Source of the DNA: Nitratireductor alexandrii
Lineage (GTDB): Bacteria; Pseudomonadota; Alphaproteobacteria; Rhizobiales; Rhizobiaceae
Direction: 5' to 3'
Assembly: GCF_004000215.1 (NCBI RefSeq)
Contig: NZ_RBVY01000009.1
Span: 62,001-126,000, forward strand
Length of the DNA stretch: 64,000 nucleotides
The notes under the pieces were generated by a model. It saw only the letters and a list, made by a program, of their open reading frames with translations. It had not been told where the DNA came from and ran no database searches. Position 1 is the first letter of the stretch; each line of letters opens with the position of its first letter. Positions 16,873-24,690 of the stretch are shown here, piece by piece. The position numbers and the translations under genes are program-made.

Positions 16873-17534
16873 GCCGTTCCACCTTCCAGGAAATACCCGA
16901 AACCGCGGCGCGTGCCGATCACGCCGGTACCGAGCTTACGCCGCAGACGGGTCATGACGGCTTCGAGCGCGTTGGCTTCCCGCGCGTCGTCATCGCCGTA
17001 AAGATGCTCGAGCAGTTCGCTCGGCGGCACCACGCGGTCTCCGTGCAGGGCGAGATAGGCAATCAGACGGTATTCCAGCGCGGTCAGCGAGACCGGCACG
17101 CCGTTCACCGACACCGTCATGCGGTTGGTGTCGATGGCGAGCGGGCCGGCCTGCTGGAGCGCGCTACCGCGCCCGGCGGCGCGGCGCACCAGCGCCCGGG
17201 CCCGCGCCACCAGCTCCTCCATCCGGAACGGCTTGGGCAGATAGTCGTCGGCACCGGCCTCGATGCCCTCGACGCGTTCCTGCCAGGACCCGCGCGCCGT
17301 CAGCACCAGCACCGGCATCTCGCGCCCGGCGGCGCGCCACTTCTTCAGCACGGCAAGCCCGTCCATGCTGGGCAGGCCGAGATCGAGCACGACGAGGTCG
17401 TATTCCTCGGTGTCGCCGAGAAACCAGGCGTCCTCGCCGTCGGCCGTCGTTTCGACCCGGAAACCGGCGTCGGTAAGTGTGGTCTTGATATCGCGCGCGA
17501 TCCGCGCGTCGTCCTCGACCGCCAGGATCCGCAT
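16869..17534 (-). CDS. OmpR/PhoB-family response regulator
   Basis: A 221-residue regulator with a receiver domain (acidic pocket Glu7, Asp8, Asp9; phospho-acceptor Asp51 in VVLDLGLPSMDG; Thr79; Lys101) and a C-terminal winged helix (about 125-220, ending TRRGFGYFLEGGTA). It is cognate to the overlapping histidine kinase. The start overlaps the PepSY stop by one base (TGATG). The divergent promoter ahead of this operon contains repeats phased by 11 bases, the geometry expected for this regulator class. Confidence 0.94.
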   Translation of the reverse strand: MRILAVEDDARIARDIKTTLTDAGFRVETTADGEDAWFLGDTEEYDLVVLDLGLPSMDGLAVLKKWRAAGREMPVLVLTARGSWQERVEGIEAGADDYLPKPFRMEELVARARALVRRAAGRGSALQQAGPLAIDTNRMTVSVNGVPVSLTALEYRLIAYLALHGDRVVPPSELLEHLYGDDDAREANALEAVMTRLRRKLGTGVIGTRRGFGYFLEGGTA

Positions 17535-17833
17535 CAATCGTCCTCGTAATCGCTTTCGATGAGGTCGCCCGTGGCCGCGTCGATCTCGGCCTCCAGCAAC
17601 CGTCCCGCCGGCGTCACGATCTCGATCTCGTAGACGAAACGTCCGTCGTCGCGACCGAGATCGACCTCGATCACCCGCCCGCCCCATGTTTTCTCGACTA
17701 TCGCGAGGATCCTCGACAGGGGCAGAATGTCGCCGCGCTCGAGCGCGGCGCGGGCCCGGTCGTGGTCGTCGCCGTCGGCGATCGCCGGCGCCGACAGCAT
17801 CAACAGGATGGCTAAGCAGATGGAGCGCATCAT
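17534..17833 (-). CDS. PepSY-domain periplasmic protein, first gene of the two-component operon
   Basis: A 99-residue precursor with a signal peptide (MMRSICLAILLMLSAPAIA) and one PepSY domain: ILAIVEKTWGGRVIEVDLGR, then FVYEIEIVTPAGRLLEAEID. The ending is acidic (ESDYEDD). PepSY domains are small exported modules often found next to sensor kinases and cytochrome b561 genes, where they may act in sensing or as inhibitors; no specific role is known here. ATG 17833 or the adjacent ATG 17830 may be used; the longer frame adds residues ahead of a good signal peptide. Confidence 0.8.
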   Translation of the reverse strand: MMRSICLAILLMLSAPAIADGDDHDRARAALERGDILPLSRILAIVEKTWGGRVIEVDLGRDDGRFVYEIEIVTPAGRLLEAEIDAATGDLIESDYEDD

Positions 17834-17850
17834 GCGCCATCTTTTACCGT

Positions 17851-17897
17851 CGGCAAGCTGACGGCAAGCTGACAAAACGCGTCAGGTAGGCGTCAGG
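17851..17897. promoter_or_regulatory. symmetric 11-bp-phased repeats, probable response-regulator box
   Basis: The 130-base divergent gap between two PepSY operons holds a tandem 11-base repeat CGGCAAGCTGA (17851-17861, 17862-17872) and a second pair, GCGTCAGG at 17879 and 17890. Stripped to the core, CTGAC occurs at 17858 and 17869 and its reverse complement GTCAG at 17881 and 17892, each pair spaced 11 bases. This is a four-box dyad. OmpR/PhoB regulators bind tandem half-sites one helical turn apart, so the adjacent regulator is the natural candidate for controlling both directions. Confidence 0.65.
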
Positions 17898-17962
17898 CGC
17901 TATGGGGCAGAACGTGCCTTGTCAGCGCGGCAATCCCGCCGCGTCCAACAAGGAGAAACCCG

Positions 17963-18262
17963 ATGAAACGCACCGTTTTGCTCACCGCCGCGCTCGCGAC
18001 CGCCGTTGCCCTGGCCACCGCCGGAGCCCGTGCCTCCGACGACGACGGCCGTCGCTTCGCCGACATGCCGCCGCGCGCTCAGTGGATGAGCATCGCCGAC
18101 CTCGCCGCCAAGCTCGAAGCGCAAGGCTACACCGTGCGCGAGATCGATACCGAAGACGGCGTCTACGAGGTGGAGATGACCGACGCCAACGGGATGCGCG
18201 TGGAAGCCTATCTGCATCCCGTGACGGGCGAGCCGCTCCGCAGACAGAGCTCCGACGACTGA
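17963..18262 (+). CDS. PepSY-domain periplasmic protein, cytochrome b561 partner
   Basis: A 99-residue precursor: signal peptide (MKRTVLLTAALATAVALATAGA), then a single PepSY domain with WMSIADLAAKLEAQGYTVRE and YEVEMTDANGMRVEAYLHP, ending GEPLRRQSSDD. AAGGAGAAA lies just before ATG 17963. Its TGA overlaps the cytochrome b561 start by one base. It mirrors the PepSY protein across the divergent promoter and probably belongs to the same regulon. Confidence 0.85.
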   Translation: MKRTVLLTAALATAVALATAGARASDDDGRRFADMPPRAQWMSIADLAAKLEAQGYTVREIDTEDGVYEVEMTDANGMRVEAYLHPVTGEPLRRQSSDD

Positions 18263-18948
18263 TGGTCGCGGATGTCCAGGATCGAAGCACCGGGATGGAG
18301 CGGGTCTGGGACCCGCTCGTCCGCACCGGTCACTGGGTGCTGGTGGCGGGGTTCGCCACCGCCTACCTGTCCGAGGGCGAGCCCGAATGGCTGCACTCCT
18401 GGGCGGGTTACGCCATCGCCTTCGTGGTGGCTTTTCGTATCCTTTGGGGTTTTGTCGGGCCGCGGCGGGCGCGGTTTTCCGACTTCGTCACAGGGCCTGC
18501 CCGCGTGCTCGGCTATCTGCGGGACCTGGCGACTGGCAGGGCGCCGCGCCATCTCGGGCACAGCCCGGCGGGCGGGGCGATGACGCTCGCTTTGCTCGCC
18601 GCGCTGGCGCTGACGGCCGCTTCCGGCATGGCGACGCTGGCGATGGAGGCAGGGCGCGGACCGCTTGCCGGCATCGTCGCGCATGAAAGGACCGTTGAGG
18701 ACGGTTCCGGCGCCGTGCGTGAAGGTGACGAGACCGGCGAGATCTGGGAGGAGGTGCACGAGATCGCGGCGAACCTGACGCTGGTGCTTATTGTCCTGCA
18801 TGTCGCCGGCGTCGCGCTTGCCAGCTACGCCCATCGGGAGAACCTCGTTCGGGCCATGGTCACGGGCGCCAAACGTGCGTTGCCCGGTTCGGCTGCCGGC
18901 GGCGAACCGGATGCCGGCGGGCAGGCTAGCGGCGTGCGCGACGGATAA
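18262..18948 (+). CDS. cytochrome b561-family di-heme membrane protein
   Basis: A 228-residue membrane protein with about four helices and the family opening VWDPLVRTGHWVLV (His24), then EWLHSWAGYAIAF, a loop with GHSPAGGAMTLAL, and HEIAANLTLVLIVLHVAGV, supplying the histidines that ligate two b hemes. Such proteins move electrons between quinol or membrane donors and periplasmic acceptors. The start overlaps the PepSY stop (TGATG), implying coupling; an internal ATG at 18295 gives the more usual N-terminus. The electron partners cannot be inferred. Confidence 0.88.
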   Translation: MVADVQDRSTGMERVWDPLVRTGHWVLVAGFATAYLSEGEPEWLHSWAGYAIAFVVAFRILWGFVGPRRARFSDFVTGPARVLGYLRDLATGRAPRHLGHSPAGGAMTLALLAALALTAASGMATLAMEAGRGPLAGIVAHERTVEDGSGAVREGDETGEIWEEVHEIAANLTLVLIVLHVAGVALASYAHRENLVRAMVTGAKRALPGSAAGGEPDAGGQASGVRDG

Positions 18949-19097
18949 AAGCCCTCCCGCATCGGGCTCGGAAGGGGCGGTCGCAGCCACCGGTCGGATC
19001 ACGCGGGTGAGGCGCCGGCCTTGCCCGCGTTTTTCCGTCTCGCCCGTTTGCTCGGGCAAACCCTTCCCTAAGCAAAGTACCCGCGAAACCCGGCCGT

Positions 19098-19862
19098 CTA
19101 ATCGCGCCAGGACGGATCGCGGGCGTCGAGGGTCGATTTCAAATAGTCGAAATGGCGTTGCGCCATGCCGCGATAGGCGGCCCAGCCGGCCGCGGTCGCG
19201 CGCGCGACGTCATCCGACAACACCGAAAGCGGTTGGCCGGTGGAACGTGCCAGCACCAGTGTCTGCGCGGCCTTTTCGAAAAAATAGAGGTCCTCGAAGG
19301 CATCGGCGACGGTCGCGCCGGTGATCGAGACGCCGTGATTGGCCATCACAAGCACGGTGTTGCCTTTCATCGTCTCCGCCAGGCGCCGGCCTTCCTCTGC
19401 CGCATCGGCGATGCCGCCAAAGGCAAGGTCGTAGCCGATGCGCCCGAAGAACCGGGCGGTGTTGTTGTCGAGCGGCAGCAGCGTCGGGTCCTTCAAACAG
19501 GCCAGCGCGACGGCATGGGGCGCGTGGCAATGTAGGATTACCCGTGCCTGCGGCAGCAGCCGGTGCATGGCGCCATGGATCGTCCAGGCCGACGGGTCGG
19601 GCGCGTCGGGCCGCGCCATCACGTCTGGATCGTCGGCGTCGAGCATAAGCAGGTCGCTGGCCCTGATCGTGGCGAAATGCTGCCAGCGCGGATTGAGCAG
19701 GAAGCGCCGTCCGTCCGGCGACACCGCGGCGCTGAAATGATTGCCCACCGATTCGCTCCATCCGAATTGGTGGCAAAGCCGAAAGGCGGCGGCCATGTCG
19801 CGGCGCAGGGCGGCGACGTCGTCGTCAGGGTTCGCAACGGCTTTCAGGCTGCGCGTCGTCAT
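19098..19862 (-). CDS. class II aldolase/adducin-family protein
   Basis: A 254-residue protein of the zinc-dependent aldolase/adducin fold: GWSESVGNHFSAAVSPDG near residue 40, the HCHAPHAVALA pair of metal-binding histidines and MANHGVSITG with the third. Members include fuculose-phosphate aldolase and various decarboxylases, so the reaction (retro-aldol or decarboxylation) is open. Its ATG overlaps the stop of the upstream dioxygenase gene by four bases, so the two are made together and probably act in sequence on one compound. Confidence 0.85.
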   Translation of the reverse strand: MTTRSLKAVANPDDDVAALRRDMAAAFRLCHQFGWSESVGNHFSAAVSPDGRRFLLNPRWQHFATIRASDLLMLDADDPDVMARPDAPDPSAWTIHGAMHRLLPQARVILHCHAPHAVALACLKDPTLLPLDNNTARFFGRIGYDLAFGGIADAAEEGRRLAETMKGNTVLVMANHGVSITGATVADAFEDLYFFEKAAQTLVLARSTGQPLSVLSDDVARATAAGWAAYRGMAQRHFDYLKSTLDARDPSWRD

Positions 19863-20998
19863 GTCTTGAACCGCCCTTCGCCGACCAGCGCGCGATAGGT
19901 CGAGCGCATCTCGGCGCGGTCGGTATAGCAGCCGCGCAGGTGCCGGTCGCCGCTGGTTGCCGAATAGGCTGCGCGGCCATGCACGATGCGGTGATTGTCG
20001 AAGGTGATGCATTCGCCCGGCTGAAGCCTGAAATTCATCACGTAGCGCGGATCCTGCAGCATCTTCCCGAACCGGCAGAACGCCGGATAGTAGTCGTCGA
20101 GCACCTCTTGGCGCAGGTCGAAAATGTCGGCCATGTGCTGGCTGATCGTCAGGCCGGAGACCTCGCCCTTGTCGTCGAGTTCGATCACCCTTTGGCGCGA
20201 CCGCATGTCGTAGCTGTCGTGCTCGCAATAAAACGGAATGTCGATGCTGGAAAGGAGATGAAAACCGTGCGGGTCGGCGGCGCGGAAATCGTTGGCCACC
20301 GCCACGCCGTCGGCGAACAGGCTGCCGCCGCCCTCGACGGAATTGGCGCGGCAATGCAGGAACTGGACCCCCGGCGCCGCCTCCTCGGCCGGCGTGTCTG
20401 TATGCAACTCCAGCGCCTTGGCCGTATAGGCGAGATTCGTTGGCTTGATGTGCGTGCGTACGTCGAAATAGGCGCCGAAGAAGGTCGGGCGAACCTGGCC
20501 GATCAATTGGGCGGTCTCCGTCAGCCCCTGGTCGCTGTCGGGCATGTCGGTGACGACCGCCACGCCTTCGACGATGAGGGCCTCGATCCAGGCGGCGACC
20601 TTGCTGCGGTCTGCGATCAGGTCGGGCTGCGAGAAGCGTGCGACATCGCGGTAGTGGTCGCCATGCCAGGCCCGTCGCGGCAAGTCGGCCGGGTCGGGGC
20701 GCCGGTGTCCATCGGCATAAAGCGCAAGCGTCGTGACCGGCATGCGCGTGACATGGTTCTCTCCCTGCCAGCCTACGACCAGCGCATCGCCGTCGAGTGC
20801 GGCCGTTTCGGCGCGCGGCGGCCGCTCGAGATGGAAGATGTCGAACACCCGCTCGCGCGTTGCCGGGTCGAACGAGCTCGGGCAATTGTCGCGCAGCCAG
20901 TAATAGTTGAAATAGGCTTGCCGGCCATCGGCAAGGACAACATGCAGGCCCTTTTCCGACAGGCTGACGGCTGGCTGCGCGCTGTGTACGATGTTCAT
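19859..20998 (-). CDS. Fe(II)/2-oxoglutarate dioxygenase, gamma-butyrobetaine / trimethyllysine hydroxylase-like
   Basis: A 379-residue protein with an N-terminal DUF971-like domain (about 15-95) and a TauD/BBOX dioxygenase core. The iron ligands are in LELHTDTP (HxD) and HRIVHGRAAY (distal His), with the 2-oxoglutarate arginine downstream. Relatives hydroxylate quaternary-amine substrates such as gamma-butyrobetaine. Oddly, the N-terminal zinc site of the BBOX family is not intact: LRDNCPSSFDPATRERV has one cysteine where relatives have a CxCxxC cluster, so the substrate may differ. It is coupled to a class II aldolase and divergent from a LysR gene. Confidence 0.85.
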   Translation of the reverse strand: MNIVHSAQPAVSLSEKGLHVVLADGRQAYFNYYWLRDNCPSSFDPATRERVFDIFHLERPPRAETAALDGDALVVGWQGENHVTRMPVTTLALYADGHRRPDPADLPRRAWHGDHYRDVARFSQPDLIADRSKVAAWIEALIVEGVAVVTDMPDSDQGLTETAQLIGQVRPTFFGAYFDVRTHIKPTNLAYTAKALELHTDTPAEEAAPGVQFLHCRANSVEGGGSLFADGVAVANDFRAADPHGFHLLSSIDIPFYCEHDSYDMRSRQRVIELDDKGEVSGLTISQHMADIFDLRQEVLDDYYPAFCRFGKMLQDPRYVMNFRLQPGECITFDNHRIVHGRAAYSATSGDRHLRGCYTDRAEMRSTYRALVGEGRFKT

Positions 20999-21007
20999 GG
21001 CATGTCC

Positions 21008-21113
21008 TTAACTTAAGACCGGTGTCGGCTTGCGGTGGCCCCAGCATCGCCTTACTCTCCGTGCCGGGAAAAGGCGGATAAAGCTGATCTCAACTTAAGT
21101 CCTGGGTTAAGTC
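21008..21113. promoter_or_regulatory. probable LysR binding region with AACTTAAG boxes
   Basis: In the 115-base divergent gap, AACTTAAG occurs at 21010-21017 and again at 21092-21099. The second is followed by GGTTAAGTC (21105-21113), making an inverted pair, AACTTAAGTCCTGGGTTAAGTC read as two half-sites. It ends at the LysR start codon. This layout suits autoregulation plus control of the dioxygenase operon. Confidence 0.5.
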
Positions 21114-22061
21114 ATGGATCGCCTGCCGCCGCTTCGTCTCCTGACTGCCTTCGATCTGGTCGCACGGCTCGGCTCGATGCGCCTCGCGGCGGCCCGGCTC
21201 AACGTGTCCCAGCCGGCTGTCACCCAGGCGCTGAAGGCGCTCGAGGACCATGTCGGAACAACGCTGCTCGACCGCGGCACGCGCCCGGCGCGCCTGACGG
21301 AGGCCGGCCAGCAACTCGCCCGCGCAACCGGCGAAGGGCTCGACATGATCGCGACCGCCATCGCCGAAATCCGCGCCTCCGCCGATGTCCAGCACCAGCG
21401 GATCACCGTCGCCTGCACGCTCGGCATGGCAACCTACTGGCTGATGCCGCGTCTGCCCGACTTTTATGCCGCCCATCCCGACCTGCTGGTCAATGTGCAG
21501 GCACCGCCGACCGATCTGCCGGCGGTGTCGGCCGGCATCGACGTCGTGCTGCGCTACGGTTGGGGCGGGTGGACGGACGGGGAGACGCAAAAACTCTTCG
21601 ACGAGCGCGTCTGCCCGGTCGGCCATCCCGCGTTGGTGGAGCGGCTGCTGGTCTCCGGCGCCGGCCTGGAGGGCGCGCCGCTCATCCATGTCCGCAATGC
21701 CGAGACGCGGCATTGGGCCGACTGGCCGGACTATCTGGCGCGGCGCGGCGCCGGCAGGCATGCCGGCTCCAGCCAGATCTTCGACAATTACGTCCAGGCC
21801 GTGCAGGCCGCCGTCGGCGGCAGCGGTCTGGTGCTCGGCTGGCGCTCGATCACCCAGGGGCTGGTCGACGAGGGCGCGCTGGTTGCCTGGCCGGACGCCG
21901 AGATCGATCTCGGCACCGGCTATTACGCCACGTTGTCGCCGGGCGGTGCGGTCAAGCCGGCCGCGCGCGGCTTCGCCGCCTGGCTCGGGCTGGTCTACGC
22001 GGAGCAAGGATCGAAAGAGGTCGCCCGCGCCGTCGTCGACCGCAACGGCAAACGCGAATGA
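21114..22061 (+). CDS. LysR-family transcriptional regulator
   Basis: A 315-residue regulator with an N-terminal winged helix-turn-helix (LRLLTAFDLVARLGSMRLAA then LNVSQPAVTQALKALEDHVG) and a C-terminal effector domain of the GcvA-like type (TLGMATYWLMPRLPDFYAAHP). It diverges from the dioxygenase/aldolase operon with candidate operator boxes between, so it most likely controls that operon in response to its substrate. ATG 21114 sits at the HTH N-terminus as usual. Confidence 0.92.
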   Translation: MDRLPPLRLLTAFDLVARLGSMRLAAARLNVSQPAVTQALKALEDHVGTTLLDRGTRPARLTEAGQQLARATGEGLDMIATAIAEIRASADVQHQRITVACTLGMATYWLMPRLPDFYAAHPDLLVNVQAPPTDLPAVSAGIDVVLRYGWGGWTDGETQKLFDERVCPVGHPALVERLLVSGAGLEGAPLIHVRNAETRHWADWPDYLARRGAGRHAGSSQIFDNYVQAVQAAVGGSGLVLGWRSITQGLVDEGALVAWPDAEIDLGTGYYATLSPGGAVKPAARGFAAWLGLVYAEQGSKEVARAVVDRNGKRE

Positions 22062-22145
22062 GCCCACCGTCCGGCGACTTTGCCGCGGAACGGTGGGCCC
22101 GGTTTGCCCTCACATGCACGGCCGCATGGCCTTCGCGCCTCGGTC

Positions 22146-23288
22146 TTAGAGCTTGCAGTCCTTGGCGTAGGCGTCCTGGTGATCCTCGAAGGCGACGCCG
22201 ACCACCTCGTTGGTGAGTTCGCCGTCGTCGGTCTTGACCACCTTGCGCACATAGATGTCCTGGATCGGATGATTGTTCGACCCGAAACGGAACTCGCCGC
22301 GCGTGGAGGCGAAATCGGCCGCCTTCAGGGCCGCGCGAAAGGCCTCCTTGTCCTTCACGTCCGCCTTGGCCGCGGCCGACAGGATCAGCTTGGCGGTGTC
22401 GTAGCCCTGGCTGGCGAAGATCGAGGGAATGCGGCCATATTTGGCCTTGAAGGCTTCCACGAAAGCCTTGTTGGCGTCGTTGTCGAGATCCGGCGACCAT
22501 TGCGCGGTGTTGAACACGCCGAGTGCGGACTCGCCGATCGCGCCCAGCACGTCCTGGTCCATCGCGAAACCCGGCGCCATGACGGGAATGTCGACGGCCG
22601 ACTGGGCATATTGTTTCATGAAGGCAATCCCCATGCCGCCCGGCAGGAAGAAATAGACCGCGTCGGCGCCCGAGGCCCGGATCTGGGCGATCTCGGAGGC
22701 ATAGTCACTCTGGCCGAGCTTGGTGTAGAGCTCACCCGCCAGTTCGCCCTCGTAAAAGCGCTTGAAGCCGGTCAGCGCGTCGGTGCCGGCCGGATAGTTC
22801 GGCGCCAGGATGAAGGTTTTCTTGTAGCCCGACGTGTTGGCGTGCTTGCCCATTGCCTCGTGCAGATTGTCGTTCTGCCAGGCGGCGTTGAAATAGTTCT
22901 CGTTGCACAGCTTGCCGGCCAGCGCCGAGGGGCCGGCATTGAGCGAGACGTAGAACAGGTCCTGATTGACCGCGCCCGGCACGACGGCCATGGCGAGGTT
23001 CGACCAGATGATACCGGTCAAAACGTCGACCTTGTCGCTCTGAATCATCTTGTCGGCGATCTGCACGGCAAGGTCGGGCTTCATTGCATCGTCCTCAATG
23101 ACGACCTCGACGTCCTTGTTGCCGGCTTCCTCGATCGCCAGCATGAAACCGTCGCGGGCGCCGATGCCCAGGCCGGAGCCGCCGCCCGACAATGTGGTGA
23201 TCATCCCGATCTTCAGCGGTTCGGCCAAGGCCGTCGTGCTCGCCAGCGAGGCGCCGAGGAGCGCCGCGATTGCAGTGATCTTTTTCAT
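22146..23288 (-). CDS. branched-chain amino-acid-type ABC transporter substrate-binding protein (orphan)
   Basis: A 380-residue periplasmic binding protein (Leu/Ile/Val-binding fold) with signal peptide MKKITAIAALLGASLASTTALA and the opening PLKIGMITTLSGGGSGLGIGAR. Close relatives bind branched-chain amino acids or aromatic acids. A strong GGGAGGAAT precedes ATG 23288. No permease or ATPase gene is nearby, so it must use subunits encoded elsewhere. It follows a MarR gene on the same strand (57-base gap), and an aromatic-acid catabolic operon lies just beyond, hinting at an aromatic ligand (inference). Confidence 0.88.
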   Translation of the reverse strand: MKKITAIAALLGASLASTTALAEPLKIGMITTLSGGGSGLGIGARDGFMLAIEEAGNKDVEVVIEDDAMKPDLAVQIADKMIQSDKVDVLTGIIWSNLAMAVVPGAVNQDLFYVSLNAGPSALAGKLCNENYFNAAWQNDNLHEAMGKHANTSGYKKTFILAPNYPAGTDALTGFKRFYEGELAGELYTKLGQSDYASEIAQIRASGADAVYFFLPGGMGIAFMKQYAQSAVDIPVMAPGFAMDQDVLGAIGESALGVFNTAQWSPDLDNDANKAFVEAFKAKYGRIPSIFASQGYDTAKLILSAAAKADVKDKEAFRAALKAADFASTRGEFRFGSNNHPIQDIYVRKVVKTDDGELTNEVVGVAFEDHQDAYAKDCKL

Positions 23289-23345
23289 GCCATTCCTCCC
23301 AAAAATGGTGTGTGGTGGTTTCGTGATCGCCGGCCGCGCCGGGTG

Positions 23346-23918
23346 TCAGTCCTCTTGTCGCTGCCCCGACATCAGCCTGCTGCCGTGATCGTAGACCCCG
23401 GTCAGCAGTCCGAGCGCCCGGGTCAGGGCCTCGAGCTGGTTGTCGCCATCGCTGAGCTCGCCGATCGAGGCGGTCAGATATTCGCGCCGCATGGCGACCA
23501 GCCGGGCGGAAATGCGCGCGCCCTCGGCGGTCACCTCGTAAGCCGTGCCGCGCTTCGACGCGCCCCGGACCTGACGCGCGAGTCCTGCCTTCATCAGCTT
23601 GCGCAGCGAATACTGGACGTTGGAGGCGTCGTCGCGATTGGCAAAGCGCAGCAGGTCGCCGACCTTGCGTGGCGAGCCCGCGACCACGAGCTGCTGCAGA
23701 ATGACGCAATCCTGGCCGGTGAGATTGTTGTCGCGCGCCACCGGACCGAGCAGCGAGCTGGCGAAACGGTAGAAGGCCTCGGCCGCGCAGATCAGCGCCT
23801 GCTCGAAGGCGGTGATGGCCGCCTCGCGGCTCGTGGCCGACAAATGCGGTGCGATGCGAGGTGCGGACACGCCATCGGCCTCAAGTGGACCATCACTGGA
23901 TTTGGCCGATTGTTTCAA
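23346..23918 (-). CDS. MarR-like winged-helix regulator
   Basis: A 190-residue protein with a MarR-type core: FEQALICAAEAFYRFASSLL dimer helices, VGDLLRFANRDDASNVQYSL recognition region and the wing ARQVRGASKRGTAYEVT. A longer, polar N-terminal tail (about 30 residues) precedes it. It lies upstream of the orphan binding-protein gene and diverges from a GST gene, with a perfect palindrome in the gap. Probably a ligand-responsive repressor of both. Confidence 0.82.
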   Translation of the reverse strand: MKQSAKSSDGPLEADGVSAPRIAPHLSATSREAAITAFEQALICAAEAFYRFASSLLGPVARDNNLTGQDCVILQQLVVAGSPRKVGDLLRFANRDDASNVQYSLRKLMKAGLARQVRGASKRGTAYEVTAEGARISARLVAMRREYLTASIGELSDGDNQLEALTRALGLLTGVYDHGSRLMSGQRQED

Positions 23919-23934
23919 TGTAATTTCACCATTA

Positions 23935-23949
23935 AATTCATGATGAATT
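23935..23949. promoter_or_regulatory. palindrome in the MarR/GST divergent gap
   Basis: AATTCAT-G-ATGAATT is a perfect 7-base inverted repeat around one base, in an AT-rich stretch between the MarR start (23918) and the GST start (23980). Position and symmetry fit a MarR operator. Confidence 0.5.
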
Positions 23950-23979
23950 ATGCCGATCGCGCACGAAAGGTCAACAACG

Positions 23980-24684
23980 ATGTCGATGGTCCTCTACGAA
24001 CTCGCGGGACGCAACGGCGTGCGCTACAGCCAGTTTTCCTGGCGTTCACGCCTGGCTTTGGCCCATAAGGGCATACCAATCGCCTTGCGGGCGGTCGCCG
24101 TCAGCGACAAGGCCGCGCTCGCTTTCAGCGGCCAGGACAAGGTGCCGGTCCTGGTGGACGGCGAACGCGTCATCCCCGATTCCTGGGCGATCGCCACCTA
24201 TCTCGAAGAACATTATCCCGACCGGCCGTCCCTGTTCGGCGACGCGACCGCGCGGGCGCTGGCGGCGTTTGCCGCGCAATGGGTCGACCGGCAGGTCGTG
24301 CCGGTTCTGGTGCCGCTGCTGGCGGTCGACGTGGTCGCATGCGTCGAGGCGGCCGATGCGGCCCATCTGCGCGGCCAGTTCGAGCACGCCTTCGGCGCCA
24401 CCCTCGAAGAGCTCGCCGCCGATCGCCAGCGGCGCATCAAGGCCTTCCGACGGGCGATCGCGCCGGCGCGCGCGGTGCTGCGCACGACACCGTTCCTGTC
24501 GGGCGCGCGGCCGGCCTATGCCGACTATGCGCTGTTCAGCGTCTTGCAGTGGGCCAGGCTGGTCAGCCCGTTCGAGCCGCTCGAGGACGGTGACCCGGTC
24601 GGCGCGTGGCGCGAGACGATGCTGGACCTGTTCGACGGTCTCGCCCGCTCCCATCCTGCGCGGCGGGAGCGGGCCGAAGGCTAG
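23980..24684 (+). CDS. glutathione S-transferase-family protein (beta-etherase-like)
   Basis: A 234-residue protein with an N-terminal thioredoxin-like domain (FSWRSRLALAHKGIPIAL, then GQDKVPVLVDGERVIPDSWA, AIATYLEEHYPDRPSLFGD) and an all-helical C-terminal domain. The S/W-R-S-R-LALAHKG stretch recalls LigE/LigF etherases and related GSTs that act on aromatic compounds. GAAAGG lies about ten bases ahead of ATG 23980; an in-frame ATG at 23950 would overlap the palindrome. It converges on the aromatic operon. The substrate is unknown. Confidence 0.82.
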   Translation: MSMVLYELAGRNGVRYSQFSWRSRLALAHKGIPIALRAVAVSDKAALAFSGQDKVPVLVDGERVIPDSWAIATYLEEHYPDRPSLFGDATARALAAFAAQWVDRQVVPVLVPLLAVDVVACVEAADAAHLRGQFEHAFGATLEELAADRQRRIKAFRRAIAPARAVLRTTPFLSGARPAYADYALFSVLQWARLVSPFEPLEDGDPVGAWRETMLDLFDGLARSHPARRERAEG

Positions 24685-24690
24685 CGCGCC

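Noticed and set aside
19863..21047. N-terminal extension of the class II aldolase frame through the dioxygenase gene
   Set aside because: The extension is a different frame of the dioxygenase gene, which has intact iron-binding motifs. The aldolase proper begins at 19862.
23950..23979. GST start at ATG 23950
   Set aside because: It would place the start on the palindrome and lacks a ribosome binding site; ATG 23980 has GAAAGG at suitable spacing.
22080..24068. 662-codon plus-strand open frame
   Set aside because: Antisense to the binding protein and MarR genes, both with clear family motifs.
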